Assembly (NCBI RefSeq): GCF_041080625.1
Contig: NZ_CP163518.1
Coordinates: 10,781,501-10,845,500 of the forward strand
Reading direction: 5' to 3'
Length of the DNA stretch: 64,000 bases
From: Streptomyces sp. CG1
GTDB taxonomy: Bacteria > Actinomycetota > Actinomycetes > Streptomycetales > Streptomycetaceae
In this document: positions 7,566-16,386 of the stretch, piece after piece
Layout of the letters: every line of letters begins with the position of its first letter
How positions within the stretch are numbered: the first letter of the stretch is position 1
Position numbers and translations under genes: made by a program
The notes under the pieces: generated by a model
What the model saw: the letters and a program-made list of their open reading frames with translations, nothing else
Told to the model about the DNA's origin: nothing
Databases searched by the model: none

Positions 7566-8172
7566 CGGCGGTGAGTTGGTCTGTCGTGACGATGGCCTGG
7601 GCGTAGGTGGGGCCGTTGAGTCGGTGAGCGGCGTGCATCATCTCGGGGCTGAGGGCCGCGGTGGCGTCGGTGACCAGCGTGACGTGGTAGCCGAGCTCCA
7701 TGGCGTAGCGGGCGGTGGCCTCGATGCAGGTGTTGGCCAGGACGCCGACGACAACGACGTGAGTGATGCCGTGCTGTTTGAGCTGCATGTCCAGGTCCGT
7801 GTTGGCGAACCCGCTCGATCCCCAGTGTTCCTGTACGACGACCTCGCCCGGCTGCGGCTGGAAGTCAGGGTGGAACTCCCCGCCCCAGGAGCCCCGGGTG
7901 AAGTGGTGGAACTCCTGGATCTTCCGCTGCGAGGGGGTCGGATGGTCCCACGACTCGTAGTCGCCCGGTTCCCAGCGGCGGTGCGGTACGAAGACCACGC
8001 GCACACCGTTTTCGCGGGCGGCGGCGACCACAGACCGGAGATGGTCCAGAAGATCGACGCTGCGGGCCACGGGCTCCAGGCGGGGCCAGACCTTGCCGCC
8101 CTCCGAGAGGAAGTCGTTGTAGGGGTCGACCAGCAGGACGGCCGTGTGGCGAGGATCGTAGGTTTCGGCCAT
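7549..8172 (-). CDS. Isochorismatase-like cysteine hydrolase
   Basis: The product is 207 aa. The family catalytic Asp is D16 (VLLVDPYNDFL) and the nucleophile is C149 in VVGVLANTCIEATARYAMEL, followed by the typical VTLVTDATAA strand. The third member of the triad, normally Lys before an SxF segment, appears to be His116 (QEHWGSSGFANTDL), an oddity that might affect activity. Such enzymes hydrolyse amides, ureas or isochorismate, and substrate cannot be predicted here. It is 20 bp downstream of a VOC-family gene on the same strand, so the two are probably cotranscribed. The start at 8172 has a GAGGAACC Shine-Dalgarno-like box. Confidence 0.8.
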   Translation of the reverse strand: MAETYDPRHTAVLLVDPYNDFLSEGGKVWPRLEPVARSVDLLDHLRSVVAAARENGVRVVFVPHRRWEPGDYESWDHPTPSQRKIQEFHHFTRGSWGGEFHPDFQPQPGEVVVQEHWGSSGFANTDLDMQLKQHGITHVVVVGVLANTCIEATARYAMELGYHVTLVTDATAALSPEMMHAAHRLNGPTYAQAIVTTDQLTAALGPR

Positions 8173-8192
8173 GGTTCCTCCTCGTTCCGGCC

Positions 8193-8783
8193 CTACTTGG
8201 GGGGTTCGGTCCCGGTCTGCTCGTTGACCATGTACTGGGCGTACCAGTCGGGCCAGTCCGGATCCTCCTGGCCGATGACTTTCTCGTGTTCGCCATGGGC
8301 GGCGGCTGCGCGCCGCAGCGCACTCGCCAGATCGGTCGGGGAAGTGAAGGACGTCGGTCCGGGATCGACGCGGCCGGGGAGCCGGTTCGTGACCTCCTGC
8401 AGCAGCCAGGTGTTTCCGTCGGGATCACGGAAGGTGGCACGCGAGAAGTAGCTACGCCTCTCCGGGGCGAGGCCCTCGACCGGACCGTCCGGTCCGAGGT
8501 GGAAGACGGCACCGACCTCGATCCCGGCTGTCACCAGCGCGGTGCGGGCGGCTTCTATGTCCGAGACGATCAGGTATCCCTTGCCGGAACCGGGGGCGGC
8601 CTCCGTCAGGTCGGTGCCGAACTGGACCGAGCACGAGGAGCCGTGCGGGGTGAACTGGACGACGGAGGGCGGTGTCCGGTCCAGCCTCCAACCGAGGCGG
8701 CCGTAGAAGTTCTTCGCCCGTTCGATGTCCGACACAGGGATGACAAGCACTTCAACCTTCATGTCGATGTCGTTCACGTTCAT
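8193..8783 (-). CDS. VOC (glyoxalase/bleomycin-resistance fold) family protein
   Basis: The product is 196 aa from the ATG at 8783, preceded by GAGGGCGGATCC. It reads KVEVLVIPVSDIERAKNFYG RLGWRLD, then ATFRDPDGNTWLLQEVTNRL, the two beta-alpha-beta-beta-beta units of the VOC fold. About 50 C-terminal residues (WPDWYAQYMVNEQ) extend past the fold and match a tail often seen in streptomycete members that includes a YM-E segment. It may be a dioxygenase-like or binding protein. It lies in one orientation with the isochorismatase-like gene. Confidence 0.8.
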   Translation of the reverse strand: MNVNDIDMKVEVLVIPVSDIERAKNFYGRLGWRLDRTPPSVVQFTPHGSSCSVQFGTDLTEAAPGSGKGYLIVSDIEAARTALVTAGIEVGAVFHLGPDGPVEGLAPERRSYFSRATFRDPDGNTWLLQEVTNRLPGRVDPGPTSFTSPTDLASALRRAAAAHGEHEKVIGQEDPDWPDWYAQYMVNEQTGTEPPK

Positions 8784-8934
8784 GGATCCGCCCTCTTCGC
8801 CGGGGCCCCGCTGGTGTGAAGCAGAGCAGCATCGCCGCGTCGGCACAGTGGTGCCGGGCCGGGAGGCGTCACGCCTTGTGCCCGAGTCCGCTTCGCGCGC
8901 CCGAGGCACACGGTCGGTACAGGGTTGAACCGCG

Positions 8935-9252
8935 CTATCCGGCCGCGGCAGGGTACTTCCCGGCGTACGGTCGCAGGTGGTCGATCTCCGTCTTCTCCGC
9001 GTACTGCTCGCTCTGGCTGAGGAAGTGACGGACGTGGGGCTGACGTCCGTGTTCCTCGAAGGCGGCTCGGTCGGCGTACAGCTCGAAGAAGAGGCGCTGG
9101 TTCGGTGCTCCCTCGACCTCACTGCAGGCGTACACCAAGGTGCCCGGCTCGTGTTCGAGGACCCCCTCGACGGCCTCCCGGACCAGTTCGTCGAACGCTT
9201 CACCAGCACCGTCACGCAGCGTGAAGCGGACACAAAGCGCCATCTGGCTCAT
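8935..9252 (-). CDS. Antibiotic biosynthesis monooxygenase (ABM) domain protein
   Basis: The product is 105 aa with a ferredoxin-like ABM fold: LCVRFTLRDGAGEAFDELV, EPGTLVYACSEVEGAPNQ and FFELYADRAAFEEHGRQPHV. The order, a strand, a helix with EHEPGT, then the FxElyad-xaaf-xH signature, is typical of small quinone-forming monooxygenases or haem-degrading relatives that need no cofactor. An AGGCAGGGATGAGCC context precedes the ATG. It is upstream of the VOC gene, separated by 151 bp. Confidence 0.8.
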   Translation of the reverse strand: MSQMALCVRFTLRDGAGEAFDELVREAVEGVLEHEPGTLVYACSEVEGAPNQRLFFELYADRAAFEEHGRQPHVRHFLSQSEQYAEKTEIDHLRPYAGKYPAAAG

Positions 9253-9336
9253 CCCTGCCTCCTTCTGCCACTCCCAGTTTCCTCACACAGCGGGCGGCAC
9301 GCGCGTCGACGGCGCTCTGGTCCGATTTGCGAGAGC

Positions 9337-10002
9337 ATGGCCACTCTGATGGACGCACTCGGCTACCAGCGGTTCGCCGTGATCGGCCACGACACCGGAA
9401 TGCCGATCGCCTACGCGCTGGCCGCGGACCACCCGGAGCCTGTGGCCCGCCTGGCCGTAGCCGAGGCATTCCTCCCGGCCGTCACCTCGTTGCCGCCCCT
9501 GGTCGGCACCGAGCAGGCCAACAACAGGCTGTGGCACATCCCCGTCAACCGGCTCACCAACGTGAACGAAAAACTCGTCCGGGGACGCGAAGACATCTAC
9601 TTCGGCTGGCAGTTCGCCACCAAGGCCGTACAGAAGCTCCCCGGCCACGTTGTCGATTACTACGTCCGCATGCTCGCCTCCCAGCCCGACGCTCTGCGGG
9701 GCAGTTTCGGTCGGTACCGGGCCCTCGACACCACCAGCGCCCAGGACCAGCAACGTAGGGCACGACCGCTGACGCTCCCTGTCCTCGCGATCGGCGGAGC
9801 CGGAGGCCTCGGTGAGAGCGTCGCCGGCACCATGAGACTGGGCGCCCGCGACGTGCGTGGCGTAGTCATTCCGGGCAGCGGCCACTGGGTGGCGGAGGAA
9901 GCCCCCCAGGAAGTGCTGGCGGCGCTGACCACCTTCTTGGCCCCGTACCGCGAACAAGAAGGGAGTAGGCGACCCCCGGCCACTGCGATGCCCGGCAAAT
10001 AG
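9337..10002 (+). pseudogene. Epoxide-hydrolase-like alpha/beta hydrolase, N-terminus missing
   Basis: From the ATG at 9337 the frame gives 221 aa beginning MATLMDALGYQRFAVIGHDT. The nucleophile elbow is GHDTGM, with Asp in the nucleophile position as in epoxide hydrolases and haloalkane dehalogenases, and the catalytic His is in GSGHWVAEEAP. Family members carry about 80 more N-terminal residues with the oxyanion HGFP motif, and these are absent. Upstream in this frame is only the antisense of the ABM gene. It is therefore a 5'-truncated remnant, although the remaining frame is open. Confidence 0.65.
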
Positions 10003-10190
10003 CCGGCGTCGACGTGCGGGGCGCACGACGCGGTCGGACGATGAGTTGCCTGTCTCCGTCGACGTCGTACACCGCTCCTGTGAGTACGGTGATGGTCGTG
10101 ATGCGCACGGCGAGCGCCGCCACGTCCTCGGATACGGCTGGGCGCGGCCGTCGCAGCGTGGTGCGTGGTTCCTCACGGCGGCTGTCGGCG

Positions 10191-11096
10191 TCAGCGAGTG
10201 AACAGCTCGGGGTTCTTGCGGACGAACCCGGCTACTCCCGCGGCGGAGCGCCCGGTGATCTCCTCCATACCGTCTGCCTGGCGGTCATAGCGCCCGGCCA
10301 GGTGCAGGCGAGCCATGGTGGAGATGTGCTGGAGGACATGGGACGGCAGTTCCAGCGCCGCGAGATCGTTGTCGAGCCATTCCTGCAACGGGACGTCGGT
10401 GTAGCCGACCGTGCGGTGCAGAGCATCGGAAATCTCCGCGGCCAGAGCGGCGACGTCCTGTGATCGGGGACCGGTCAGCTCATAGGTCCGGCCGATGTGC
10501 CCGGCCGGATCGGCCAGAATCTCCTCGACGGCGGCGGCGACGTCACCGGCCGCGATCGGGGAGGTTTTCGCCTCGTTGAAGGGCCACCTGATGACGCCGT
10601 CCTTGGCGATCGAGGAAAACAGGGTCTGGAAGAGCGGGTTCTCCATGAAGACGGTGGGCCTGACCTGGACCACGGGCAGGCCTGACCAGTCGAGAACCTG
10701 CTCGACCAGCCACTGCTGTCGATGCTGGTGCGACTCGGAGCCGCTGGTGGCGTCGATCTCGGAGACGGTCAGCTGCGACATGTTGACGAACGCCTCCAGC
10801 CTTCCGTAGGCGCGCGCGACCGCCGCCGTGGTCACGGCAGCCAGCAGATACTGGGCCGACACGGCCATGCCGAAATACATCCGGCCACAGCCGTCGAGGG
10901 CGTCGGCGACATCACGGGCACACGTCAGGTCCCCGACCACGACCTCGGCACCCGTGGCGCGCAGCGCCTGGGCACGGTCGTCATCCTGGCGTACCAGAGC
11001 ACGCACCTGGAAGTCCCGGCGCCGCAGCCCTTGGACCACGGTCCTGCCGACGGCCCCGACGCTGCCCGCAGCACCGGTCACCAGAATGGGCCGCAT
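10191..11096 (-). CDS. NmrA-like NAD(P)-binding protein / putative NAD(P)H reductase
   Basis: The product is 301 aa from the ATG at 11096, with GGAAGCAGGC just upstream. The N-terminus MRPILVTGAAGSVGAVGRTV is a Rossmann GxxGxxG motif, then VRALVRQDDDRAQAL and EVVVGDLTCARDV follow the NmrA pattern that binds NADP(H). The catalytic YxxxK of true SDRs is not evident. Relatives include NmrA sensors and azoreductase or quinone-oxidoreductase-like proteins. It is divergent from the nitrile hydratase operon, 303 bp away, but no functional link is obvious. In-frame ATGs further upstream (11120, 11285) lack a good ribosome site. Confidence 0.75.
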   Translation of the reverse strand: MRPILVTGAAGSVGAVGRTVVQGLRRRDFQVRALVRQDDDRAQALRATGAEVVVGDLTCARDVADALDGCGRMYFGMAVSAQYLLAAVTTAAVARAYGRLEAFVNMSQLTVSEIDATSGSESHQHRQQWLVEQVLDWSGLPVVQVRPTVFMENPLFQTLFSSIAKDGVIRWPFNEAKTSPIAAGDVAAAVEEILADPAGHIGRTYELTGPRSQDVAALAAEISDALHRTVGYTDVPLQEWLDNDLAALELPSHVLQHISTMARLHLAGRYDRQADGMEEITGRSAAGVAGFVRKNPELFTR

Positions 11097-11399
11097 GCCT
11101 GCTTCCGGGCTGTAGTCCATGTCGGCAGACTGCGGCCCGCATGGCCAGGGTGCAACCGGGGTGGCACCCAGCCCGGCGAAGGTCAGGCGATCGGGATGCG
11201 TCCACGGTCCGAACCGCTGGCCCGTCCCCTCGGCCGCGATCACTCCCGGCACTCCCGGGCACGCGGGGCCATGAGCCCGGCACATCCGCGGCAGCGCCGC
11301 GACCAGCGGATGGACCAGAGTGTGACGCCAAAGACGTCACCCGAATACAATAATTCATCTGACTATGCCCGCTCTTGCTGGCAAAGGTGAGGTCCGGCC

Positions 11400-12065
11400 A
11401 TGGACGGTGTTGCCGACATGGGAGGAGCCCCGGGCTGGGGCTCCGTGCATCCGCCGAGACAAGATGAGCCTGTTTTTTCAGAGCCCTGGGAAGGCCGGGC
11501 ATTCGCGCTCGCGATCCTCTCGAACAGGGCGTCCGGGGGAAACCTGGACTCCTTCCGGCACGCGCTGGAGCGCCTGGACCGGGCGCACTACATCGACGAC
11601 GGCTACTACGGGCGCTGGCTCAACGCCGGAGAGCTGAGACTCCTCGACAGCGCCGTCCTGGCAGCTGGTGCGGTCGACGCCCGCGCCCGCAACCTCCGCG
11701 GCGAGCACGTGGAGGAGCCCCCGGTCCCGGAGCCGGCCAAGCCCGACTACGCGCCGACCGCCGAAGGCACACTGCGCTGCCTCGACACCGCGCCGGCCTT
11801 CGTCGTCGGCGAGCGCGTGCGTGCCAGGGACATGTCGCCGGCCGGACACACCAGGCTGCCGCGCTATGTGCGAGGGCGCGTCGGCGTCGTCGACGTCATT
11901 CAGCCCGCCGGCGTGCTGCCGGACTCCAACGCGCACTTCCTGGGCGAGAACCCGCAGTACGTCTACTCGGTGCGCTTCGACTCTCATGACCTGTGGGGCG
12001 CCGACGCCGAGCCCTTCGAGCTCACGGTGGACATGTTCGAGAGTTACCTGGAGACCCCCTCATGA
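11400..12065 (+). CDS. nthB: Nitrile hydratase beta subunit
   Basis: The product is 221 aa starting [19 protein letters not shown], the standard N-terminus of nitrile hydratase beta chains. The C-terminal SH3-like barrel reads [29 protein letters not shown] and ends in [20 protein letters not shown]. With the alpha chain it forms the heteromer that hydrates nitriles to amides. GGTGAGG precedes the ATG. The stop overlaps the alpha start (ATGA). The beta-alpha-activator gene order is the one found with cobalt-type enzymes. Confidence 0.92.
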   Translation: MDGVADMGGAPGWGSVHPPRQDEPVFSEPWEGRAFALAILSNRASGGNLDSFRHALERLDRAHYIDDGYYGRWLNAGELRLLDSAVLAAGAVDARARNLRGEHVEEPPVPEPAKPDYAPTAEGTLRCLDTAPAFVVGERVRARDMSPAGHTRLPRYVRGRVGVVDVIQPAGVLPDSNAHFLGENPQYVYSVRFDSHDLWGADAEPFELTVDMFESYLETPS

Positions 12066-12661
12066 CCACCACCGCCGGATCGGCCGAGCGCCTTCCCCCG
12101 GCGCTGCGCACCGAGGCGCTCGAGCAGTTGCTCACCGAGCGGGGCCTGATCGATCCGAAGGCGATGAATGGGCTCATCACCACCTATGAGACCAACATCG
12201 GACCGCTCAACGGCGCGAAGGTCGTCGCCAGGGCCTGGACGGATCCCGAGTACCGTCGCCGACTGCTCGATGACGGCACGGCCGCCATCAAGGAGCTGGG
12301 CTTCGGAGGGTTCCAGGGCGAGCACATCGTCGTGGTGGGGAACACCGCGACCACGCACCACGTGGTGGTCTGCACGCTGTGCTCGTGCTATCCCTGGCCG
12401 GTGCTCGGCCTGCCTCCGAGCTGGTACAAGGATCCCGCCTACCGCGCCCGGGTGGTGAAGGAGCCGCGCGCGGTGCTGTCCGAGATGGGACTCGAGCTGG
12501 CCGACGACGTTCGGATCACCGTCCACGACTCCACCAGCGAGGTGCGCTGGCTGGTGCTGCCCGAGCAGCCGCCCGGCACCGAGCATCTGACCGAGGAAGA
12601 ACTCGTCCCTCTGGTGACGAGGGACGCGATGGTCGGAGTGGCCAAGGTGGCGGCACCATGA
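12062..12661 (+). CDS. nthA: Nitrile hydratase alpha subunit, cobalt type
   Basis: The product is 199 aa. The metal claw is V-C104-T-L-C107-S-C109-Y, and Thr in the second position is the mark of non-corrin cobalt nitrile hydratases (iron enzymes have Ser). The segment [20 protein letters not shown] follows, as expected. Two claw cysteines are normally oxidised after translation. Translational coupling with both neighbours (4-bp overlaps at 12062 and 12658) keeps subunit and activator synthesis in step. The natural nitrile substrate is unknown; no amidase gene is nearby. Confidence 0.95.
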   Translation: MTTTAGSAERLPPALRTEALEQLLTERGLIDPKAMNGLITTYETNIGPLNGAKVVARAWTDPEYRRRLLDDGTAAIKELGFGGFQGEHIVVVGNTATTHHVVVCTLCSCYPWPVLGLPPSWYKDPAYRARVVKEPRAVLSEMGLELADDVRITVHDSTSEVRWLVLPEQPPGTEHLTEEELVPLVTRDAMVGVAKVAAP

Positions 12662-13014
12662 GCGCACTCCTGGACATCGAAGGCCCCGCCGCACCGCCCC
12701 GCTCCAACGGCGAGCTGGTGTTCGCCGAGCCGTGGGAGAGCCGTGCCTTCGGGATGGCCGTCACCCTGTACGACGCGGGAGTGTTCACCTGGCCGGAGTT
12801 CCAGGCCGCATTGATCGCCCGGATAGCCGCCTGGGAAGCCTCGGCGGAGCGGGACGAACCGTACAGCTACTACGGGCTCTGGCTGGCCGCACTTGAAGAT
12901 GTGCTCACGAGCGTGCGCGCCGTGTCCACGGACGAGGTCGTCAAACGCGCCCGATCGCTGGCCCAACGCCCCTCTGGCCACGACCACCGTGACCACCCCG
13001 ACCACCCACACTGA
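12658..13014 (+). CDS. Nitrile hydratase activator / cobalt-chaperone protein
   Basis: The product is 118 aa, homologous in layout to the beta-chain N-terminus: [20 protein letters not shown] and [18 protein letters not shown], then [15 protein letters not shown]. This is the P14K/NhlE-type activator that loads cobalt by subunit exchange. The tail is His/Asp rich ([13 protein letters not shown]), a likely metal-binding handle. The start ATG overlaps the alpha stop by 4 bp. It closes the operon; the next gene is convergent. Confidence 0.9.
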   Translation: MSALLDIEGPAAPPRSNGELVFAEPWESRAFGMAVTLYDAGVFTWPEFQAALIARIAAWEASAERDEPYSYYGLWLAALEDVLTSVRAVSTDEVVKRARSLAQRPSGHDHRDHPDHPH

Positions 13015-13084
13015 CCACGGCGCACGCCCGTGTTCTCCCCGCCGTTCCTACTGCGCCGTCCGAGCCCGGACTGCCGAGTCGGGA

Positions 13085-14155
13085 TCAGGCACCACCCGCC
13101 TCGGGGGCGGTGAGGGTGTAGGTGGTTCCGACGCTGGTCTGCACCCAGGCATTGGGGAGGGCCGCGGCGAGGGCGTGCTGGGCGCGCCAGCCGGTGCAGT
13201 GACCGGGGACGATCAACGCGGGGGCGAGTGCGGTGAGCGCGGCCACCGTGGGGCCGATGACCGGCTCGAAGGCGGGGCCGCTCAGGTGGAAGCCGCCGAT
13301 GAGGGCCAGCAGTTTGCTGACGCCGGTCAGCCTCATCGCGTGCCGGACGATGTTGACCACTCCGGCGTGTCCGCAGCCGGTGATGATCACGAGTCCCCGG
13401 CCGCGCACGTTGACGACGAGTGCCTGGTCGTCGATGACGGTGGGGTCGTGTCGCCAGCCGTTCCCGTCCCAGGCCTGGTGTGCCGGCGGCATGCCGTGCT
13501 CGAACTCGGTGACGCGGTCCACCTCGCCGGTGATCAGGATGCCGCCGACCAGCAGCGACGGATGCCGCCGCTCGATCACCTCGAACCCTTCGCGTTCCAG
13601 GGCACCTCGTGACAGCGTGGGCAGCTCCAGACCCTGGCCGGCCGGTAGGCCCAGGCGGCGGCGGGTCCAGACCGCGGGGTGGACGGTCAGCGGCAGGCCG
13701 GAGCGACCGCGCAGCCGGGCCAGGCCGTCGAAGCCGCCGGCGTGGTCGAAGTGCCCGTGGCTGAGCACGACGCCCAGCAGGCCGCCGACATCAATGCCCA
13801 GACGCTCGGCGTTCACCGACAGCCCGTCCGGCGACGCTCCGGTGTCGAACAGCAGCATGGTGCTCGCGTTGCCGCTTCGGACGGTGACCAGGGCGGAAAA
13901 GCCGTGCTCGGCACGCAGCCCCGCAAGGGTCTCGCCGCCGGCGAACTGCCGCGCGGCGGTCCGCCCGGCGCCCGCCGACGCCCGGGTGACGCCTTCGGCG
14001 GAGGCCAGCAGGGCGTCGTAGATGTTGTCGACCATCGTCGTGACCCTGACCTCGTCGACCTCGGGCAGCGTCACCGGGTCGACGACCGGTCCCGCCGCGA
14101 GGCGAGGCGCTGACCAGGCCGCCTCGGCATCCGAGTACCCGTGATCGTCGCACAT
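13085..14155 (-). CDS. Metallo-beta-lactamase-fold hydrolase
   Basis: The product is 356 aa from the ATG at 14155 (GGGGAGG lies 12 bases upstream). The zinc motif is H133-G-H135-F-D137-H138 in VLSHGHFDHAGGFDGLARL, with LLFDTGASPDGL before it and ITGCGHAGVVNIVRHAMRL after. This matches the MBL subgroup related to the dihydropterin ribofuranosyl-aminobenzene phosphate synthase MptN/'7,8-dihydropterin' annotations, whose bacterial members have uncertain substrates. It is convergent with the nitrile hydratase operon. A longer frame to 14290 exists but overlaps the intergenic region without a ribosome site. Confidence 0.8.
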   Translation of the reverse strand: MCDDHGYSDAEAAWSAPRLAAGPVVDPVTLPEVDEVRVTTMVDNIYDALLASAEGVTRASAGAGRTAARQFAGGETLAGLRAEHGFSALVTVRSGNASTMLLFDTGASPDGLSVNAERLGIDVGGLLGVVLSHGHFDHAGGFDGLARLRGRSGLPLTVHPAVWTRRRLGLPAGQGLELPTLSRGALEREGFEVIERRHPSLLVGGILITGEVDRVTEFEHGMPPAHQAWDGNGWRHDPTVIDDQALVVNVRGRGLVIITGCGHAGVVNIVRHAMRLTGVSKLLALIGGFHLSGPAFEPVIGPTVAALTALAPALIVPGHCTGWRAQHALAAALPNAWVQTSVGTTYTLTAPEAGGA

Positions 14156-14258
14156 GCCAGAAACCGCCTCCCCACCGATCCGGCCGACCGGGAAAGCGGA
14201 TCCCCGGTACGAACCGCAGGCCCACGGCGCTCGCACCGGCCGCAGGCGCCGCACGGTG

Positions 14259-14789
14259 TCATGCTTCCACCCGCGCGGGCGGGACGACAATGTCGATGAG
14301 CCCGGTGGCCACGTCGTACACGAGCCCCGAGACGAATACCCCGGCCCGGAGCCTCTGCCTGAGGATCTCGACGTCGACGCGGACGGCGGCGACCGGGTCG
14401 GTGACCGCCTTGGCGGCCAGGTCGGTGGCTGGCACGTCGAAGTAGTCGGTCAGCAGGTAGGGGAACACGGCCAGGTCTGTGATGCCGCAGTCGGTGTGGT
14501 GCAGCACCGCGTAGTGGTTGTCGCGCGGGCCGGGGCCGCCCGTGCGGGCCTGGACGACCTTCGAGAGCATCTCCAGCGTCGCAAGGGTCGCGGGCGTGAC
14601 CCGTCCTCCGACGTTGCGGATCACCGCTGCCTCGCCGAGCTCGAGCCCGAGTACGTCGGTCGGGTCGACACGCGGGTCGACGCATCCGATGACCGTCAGA
14701 CTGCCTTTGGGCATGAGCTTGAGGCCGGCGAACGATCCGCAGTCGGCGAACCTCGCGTTCCGCTCGGTCAGCTCGTCCGTGTCGATCAC
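14259..14789 (-). CDS. Beta-class carbonic anhydrase
   Basis: From a GTG at 14789 the product is 176 aa. Zinc ligands of the class are visible: C36 in VIGCVDPRVDPTD (with the paired Asp-Arg), H98 and C101 in AVLHHTDCGITDL. The length suits the compact Mycobacterium/Streptomyces type. It interconverts CO2 and bicarbonate in the cytoplasm. The open frame extends to 15005, but that extension lacks family similarity. The GTG has only a weak purine-rich box, so the start is uncertain by several codons. It is 103 bp upstream of the MBL gene on the same strand. Confidence 0.85.
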   Translation of the reverse strand: MIDTDELTERNARFADCGSFAGLKLMPKGSLTVIGCVDPRVDPTDVLGLELGEAAVIRNVGGRVTPATLATLEMLSKVVQARTGGPGPRDNHYAVLHHTDCGITDLAVFPYLLTDYFDVPATDLAAKAVTDPVAAVRVDVEILRQRLRAGVFVSGLVYDVATGLIDIVVPPARVEA

Positions 14790-14928
14790 TGGGCTGGTGA
14801 TCCCATCGTGCTCTGCGCCTGATTCTCTGGTGACGTTGTCACTCGCCTCCAGCCTGGCCCGTAGCCGCCTCCCATGCCACTCGGCGGGCCGCAGGCAGTG
14901 ATCGTGCAGGTCAACGCCTTGCCCGCTC

Positions 14929-15099
14929 AGTGGCGAAAACGGCCTGCCGCAGCAGGGCCTGCTCGACGGCGCCCGGCAGGCCGCAGCCGATGTGCGCGCC
15001 GACATCGTCCCCGCGGCCGGTCACGCCATCGCCGCCGACAATCCCTCCTGGCTCGCAGAGCGCCTCGCCCGCTTCCTCCTGTCGGACGGCACCGCCTGA
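14929..15099 (+). pseudogene. C-terminal fragment of an alpha/beta hydrolase
   Basis: A plus-strand frame ending at the TGA at 15097 reads SGENGLPQQGLLDGARQAAA, then DIVPAAGHAIAADNPSWLAE RLARFLLSDGTA. This is the final strand, catalytic His and last helix of alpha/beta hydrolases. The N-terminal two thirds are missing, as the start of the frame abuts antisense sequence of the carbonic anhydrase promoter. It is too short to fold and is a deletion remnant. Confidence 0.55.
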
Positions 15100-15145
15100 G
15101 CCCGTCCTGTCTCCGTTTCCGACTGTGCTCCACCATCCAGACTTT

Positions 15146-15159
15146 ATTGCTTGGGCAAT
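15146..15159. promoter_or_regulatory. Inverted repeat upstream of the epimerase-like gene
   Basis: ATTGC-TTGG-GCAAT is an inverted repeat within an AT-rich patch (about 15141-15175) 45 bp before the ATG at 15205. It is a plausible operator for a TetR- or MarR-type regulator not encoded alongside. A second partial copy (CAATTACTTGT) follows. Function is inferred from position only. Confidence 0.35.
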
Positions 15160-15204
15160 CAATTACTTGTTGTATGCCCCATCTCAGTCCTCGGGAGAAC
15201 CATC

Positions 15205-16110
15205 ATGAAGATCCTCGTCATCGGCGCCACCGGGTATGCCGGGTCCCGCGTCTGTGCCGCCCTCTCGCGAGAGGGCCACGCCGTCCTTGGGCTGACCCGC
15301 GACACTGCCTCGCGTGCCGCCCGGGCGCTGGACTTGGCCGAAGTCACGCCCGTCGCAGGGGACTTCGCCAAGCCTGACACCTGGCGCGGTCACCTGGACG
15401 GTGCGGACGCGGTCGTACACCTGCTCATGGACATGGGCGACCCCTACGGCGGCGATCAGCGCCTGTTCGCCGAGCTGACGACCGCACAGGAGCGCTACGG
15501 GCGGCGCTGCCACCTGGTGTACACCACCGGCATCTCCTCCTACGGCCGCACCGGCTCGTCCCTGATGGACGAGAACACTCCGGGCAACCCCGACAGCCCC
15601 ATCAGCTTCCGCTTCCGGCTGGAGCAGGAACTCGCCGCTACCGGCCTGCCCCACACCATCGTGCGGCCCGGCTTCCTGTACGGCGGCGCCGCCACGACCT
15701 CGATGACCGGCCAGTGGTTCGCTGCGGCCGAAGCCGGCAAGCCCGTCTTCTACGGCGACACCGGCAAGCGCTGGAGCTGGGTCCACGTCGAGGACCTCGC
15801 CGACGCGTACGTCCGCATCCTCGACAACCCAGCCGCCGTCAACGGCGAGACCTTCGTCATCGCCGACGAGCAGCGCCTGCGCGCCCTGGACGTCCAGACC
15901 GCGGCCGTCCGCGCCGCCGGCCACGCCGGCGAGATCGCCCTGGCCCCCGTAGAGGACGGCGGCATGATGCAGACGGCCGCCGACCAAGACGAGCTCGTCA
16001 CCAGCGCCAAGGTACGCCGCGTGCTCGGCTGGCGCCCCAGCCACGCCTCCATCACCGACGCGATCGATCTCCACTACCGCGCTTGGAAGGCCGCGCAGCC
16101 AAACGGCTGA
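15205..16110 (+). CDS. NAD(P)-dependent epimerase/dehydratase family protein
   Basis: The product is 301 aa, an extended SDR. The N-terminus MKILVIGATGYAGSRVCAAL carries GxxGxxG, and HLVYTTGISSYGRTGSSLMD and then FRFRLEQELAATGLPHTIVR occupy the region of the active site, although the Tyr-xxx-Lys pair is replaced by an F-R-F-R-L context. This suggests an atypical member closer to nucleoside-diphosphate-sugar epimerase-like reductases. VHVEDLADAYVRILDNP is the usual extended-SDR segment. GGGAGAACC precedes the ATG. The gene appears monocistronic. Confidence 0.75.
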   Translation: MKILVIGATGYAGSRVCAALSREGHAVLGLTRDTASRAARALDLAEVTPVAGDFAKPDTWRGHLDGADAVVHLLMDMGDPYGGDQRLFAELTTAQERYGRRCHLVYTTGISSYGRTGSSLMDENTPGNPDSPISFRFRLEQELAATGLPHTIVRPGFLYGGAATTSMTGQWFAAAEAGKPVFYGDTGKRWSWVHVEDLADAYVRILDNPAAVNGETFVIADEQRLRALDVQTAAVRAAGHAGEIALAPVEDGGMMQTAADQDELVTSAKVRRVLGWRPSHASITDAIDLHYRAWKAAQPNG

Positions 16111-16386
16111 CCATCGCGCCGAGATCCGTCATCGCATTGTTCGGTGTTCTCACCCCCTGGGGCTCCCGGACGAGGGCCGGTGTCTTCTACCGGCTGCTGT
16201 CCGGGTGACCGGACGTGCCGAGGGCGGCCGGCCTCGGCGGCTAACGCTGACGTTGCTGCGGCGTTCTCTCCGGGGAGCGACGACTGAGCCGGAGGACCAC
16301 CCGATGCGTCAGCCCCGGTGATCGATGGCGACCGGGGGGCTCCGGGCCGACCGGCCGCAGATCAGGCGAGGAGCCTTCCCCTGTCA
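16111..16386. other. Convergent intergenic region
   Basis: It lies between the epimerase and the convergent XRE gene. Short GC-rich inverted repeats (for example CCGAGG...CCTCGG near 16215-16235) could terminate transcription, but none is a long perfect hairpin. No gene was seen. Confidence 0.35.

Noticed and set aside
10003..10190. Small gene between the epoxide-hydrolase remnant and the NmrA-like gene
   Set aside because: Short overlapping frames on both strands without ribosome sites or recognisable sequence.
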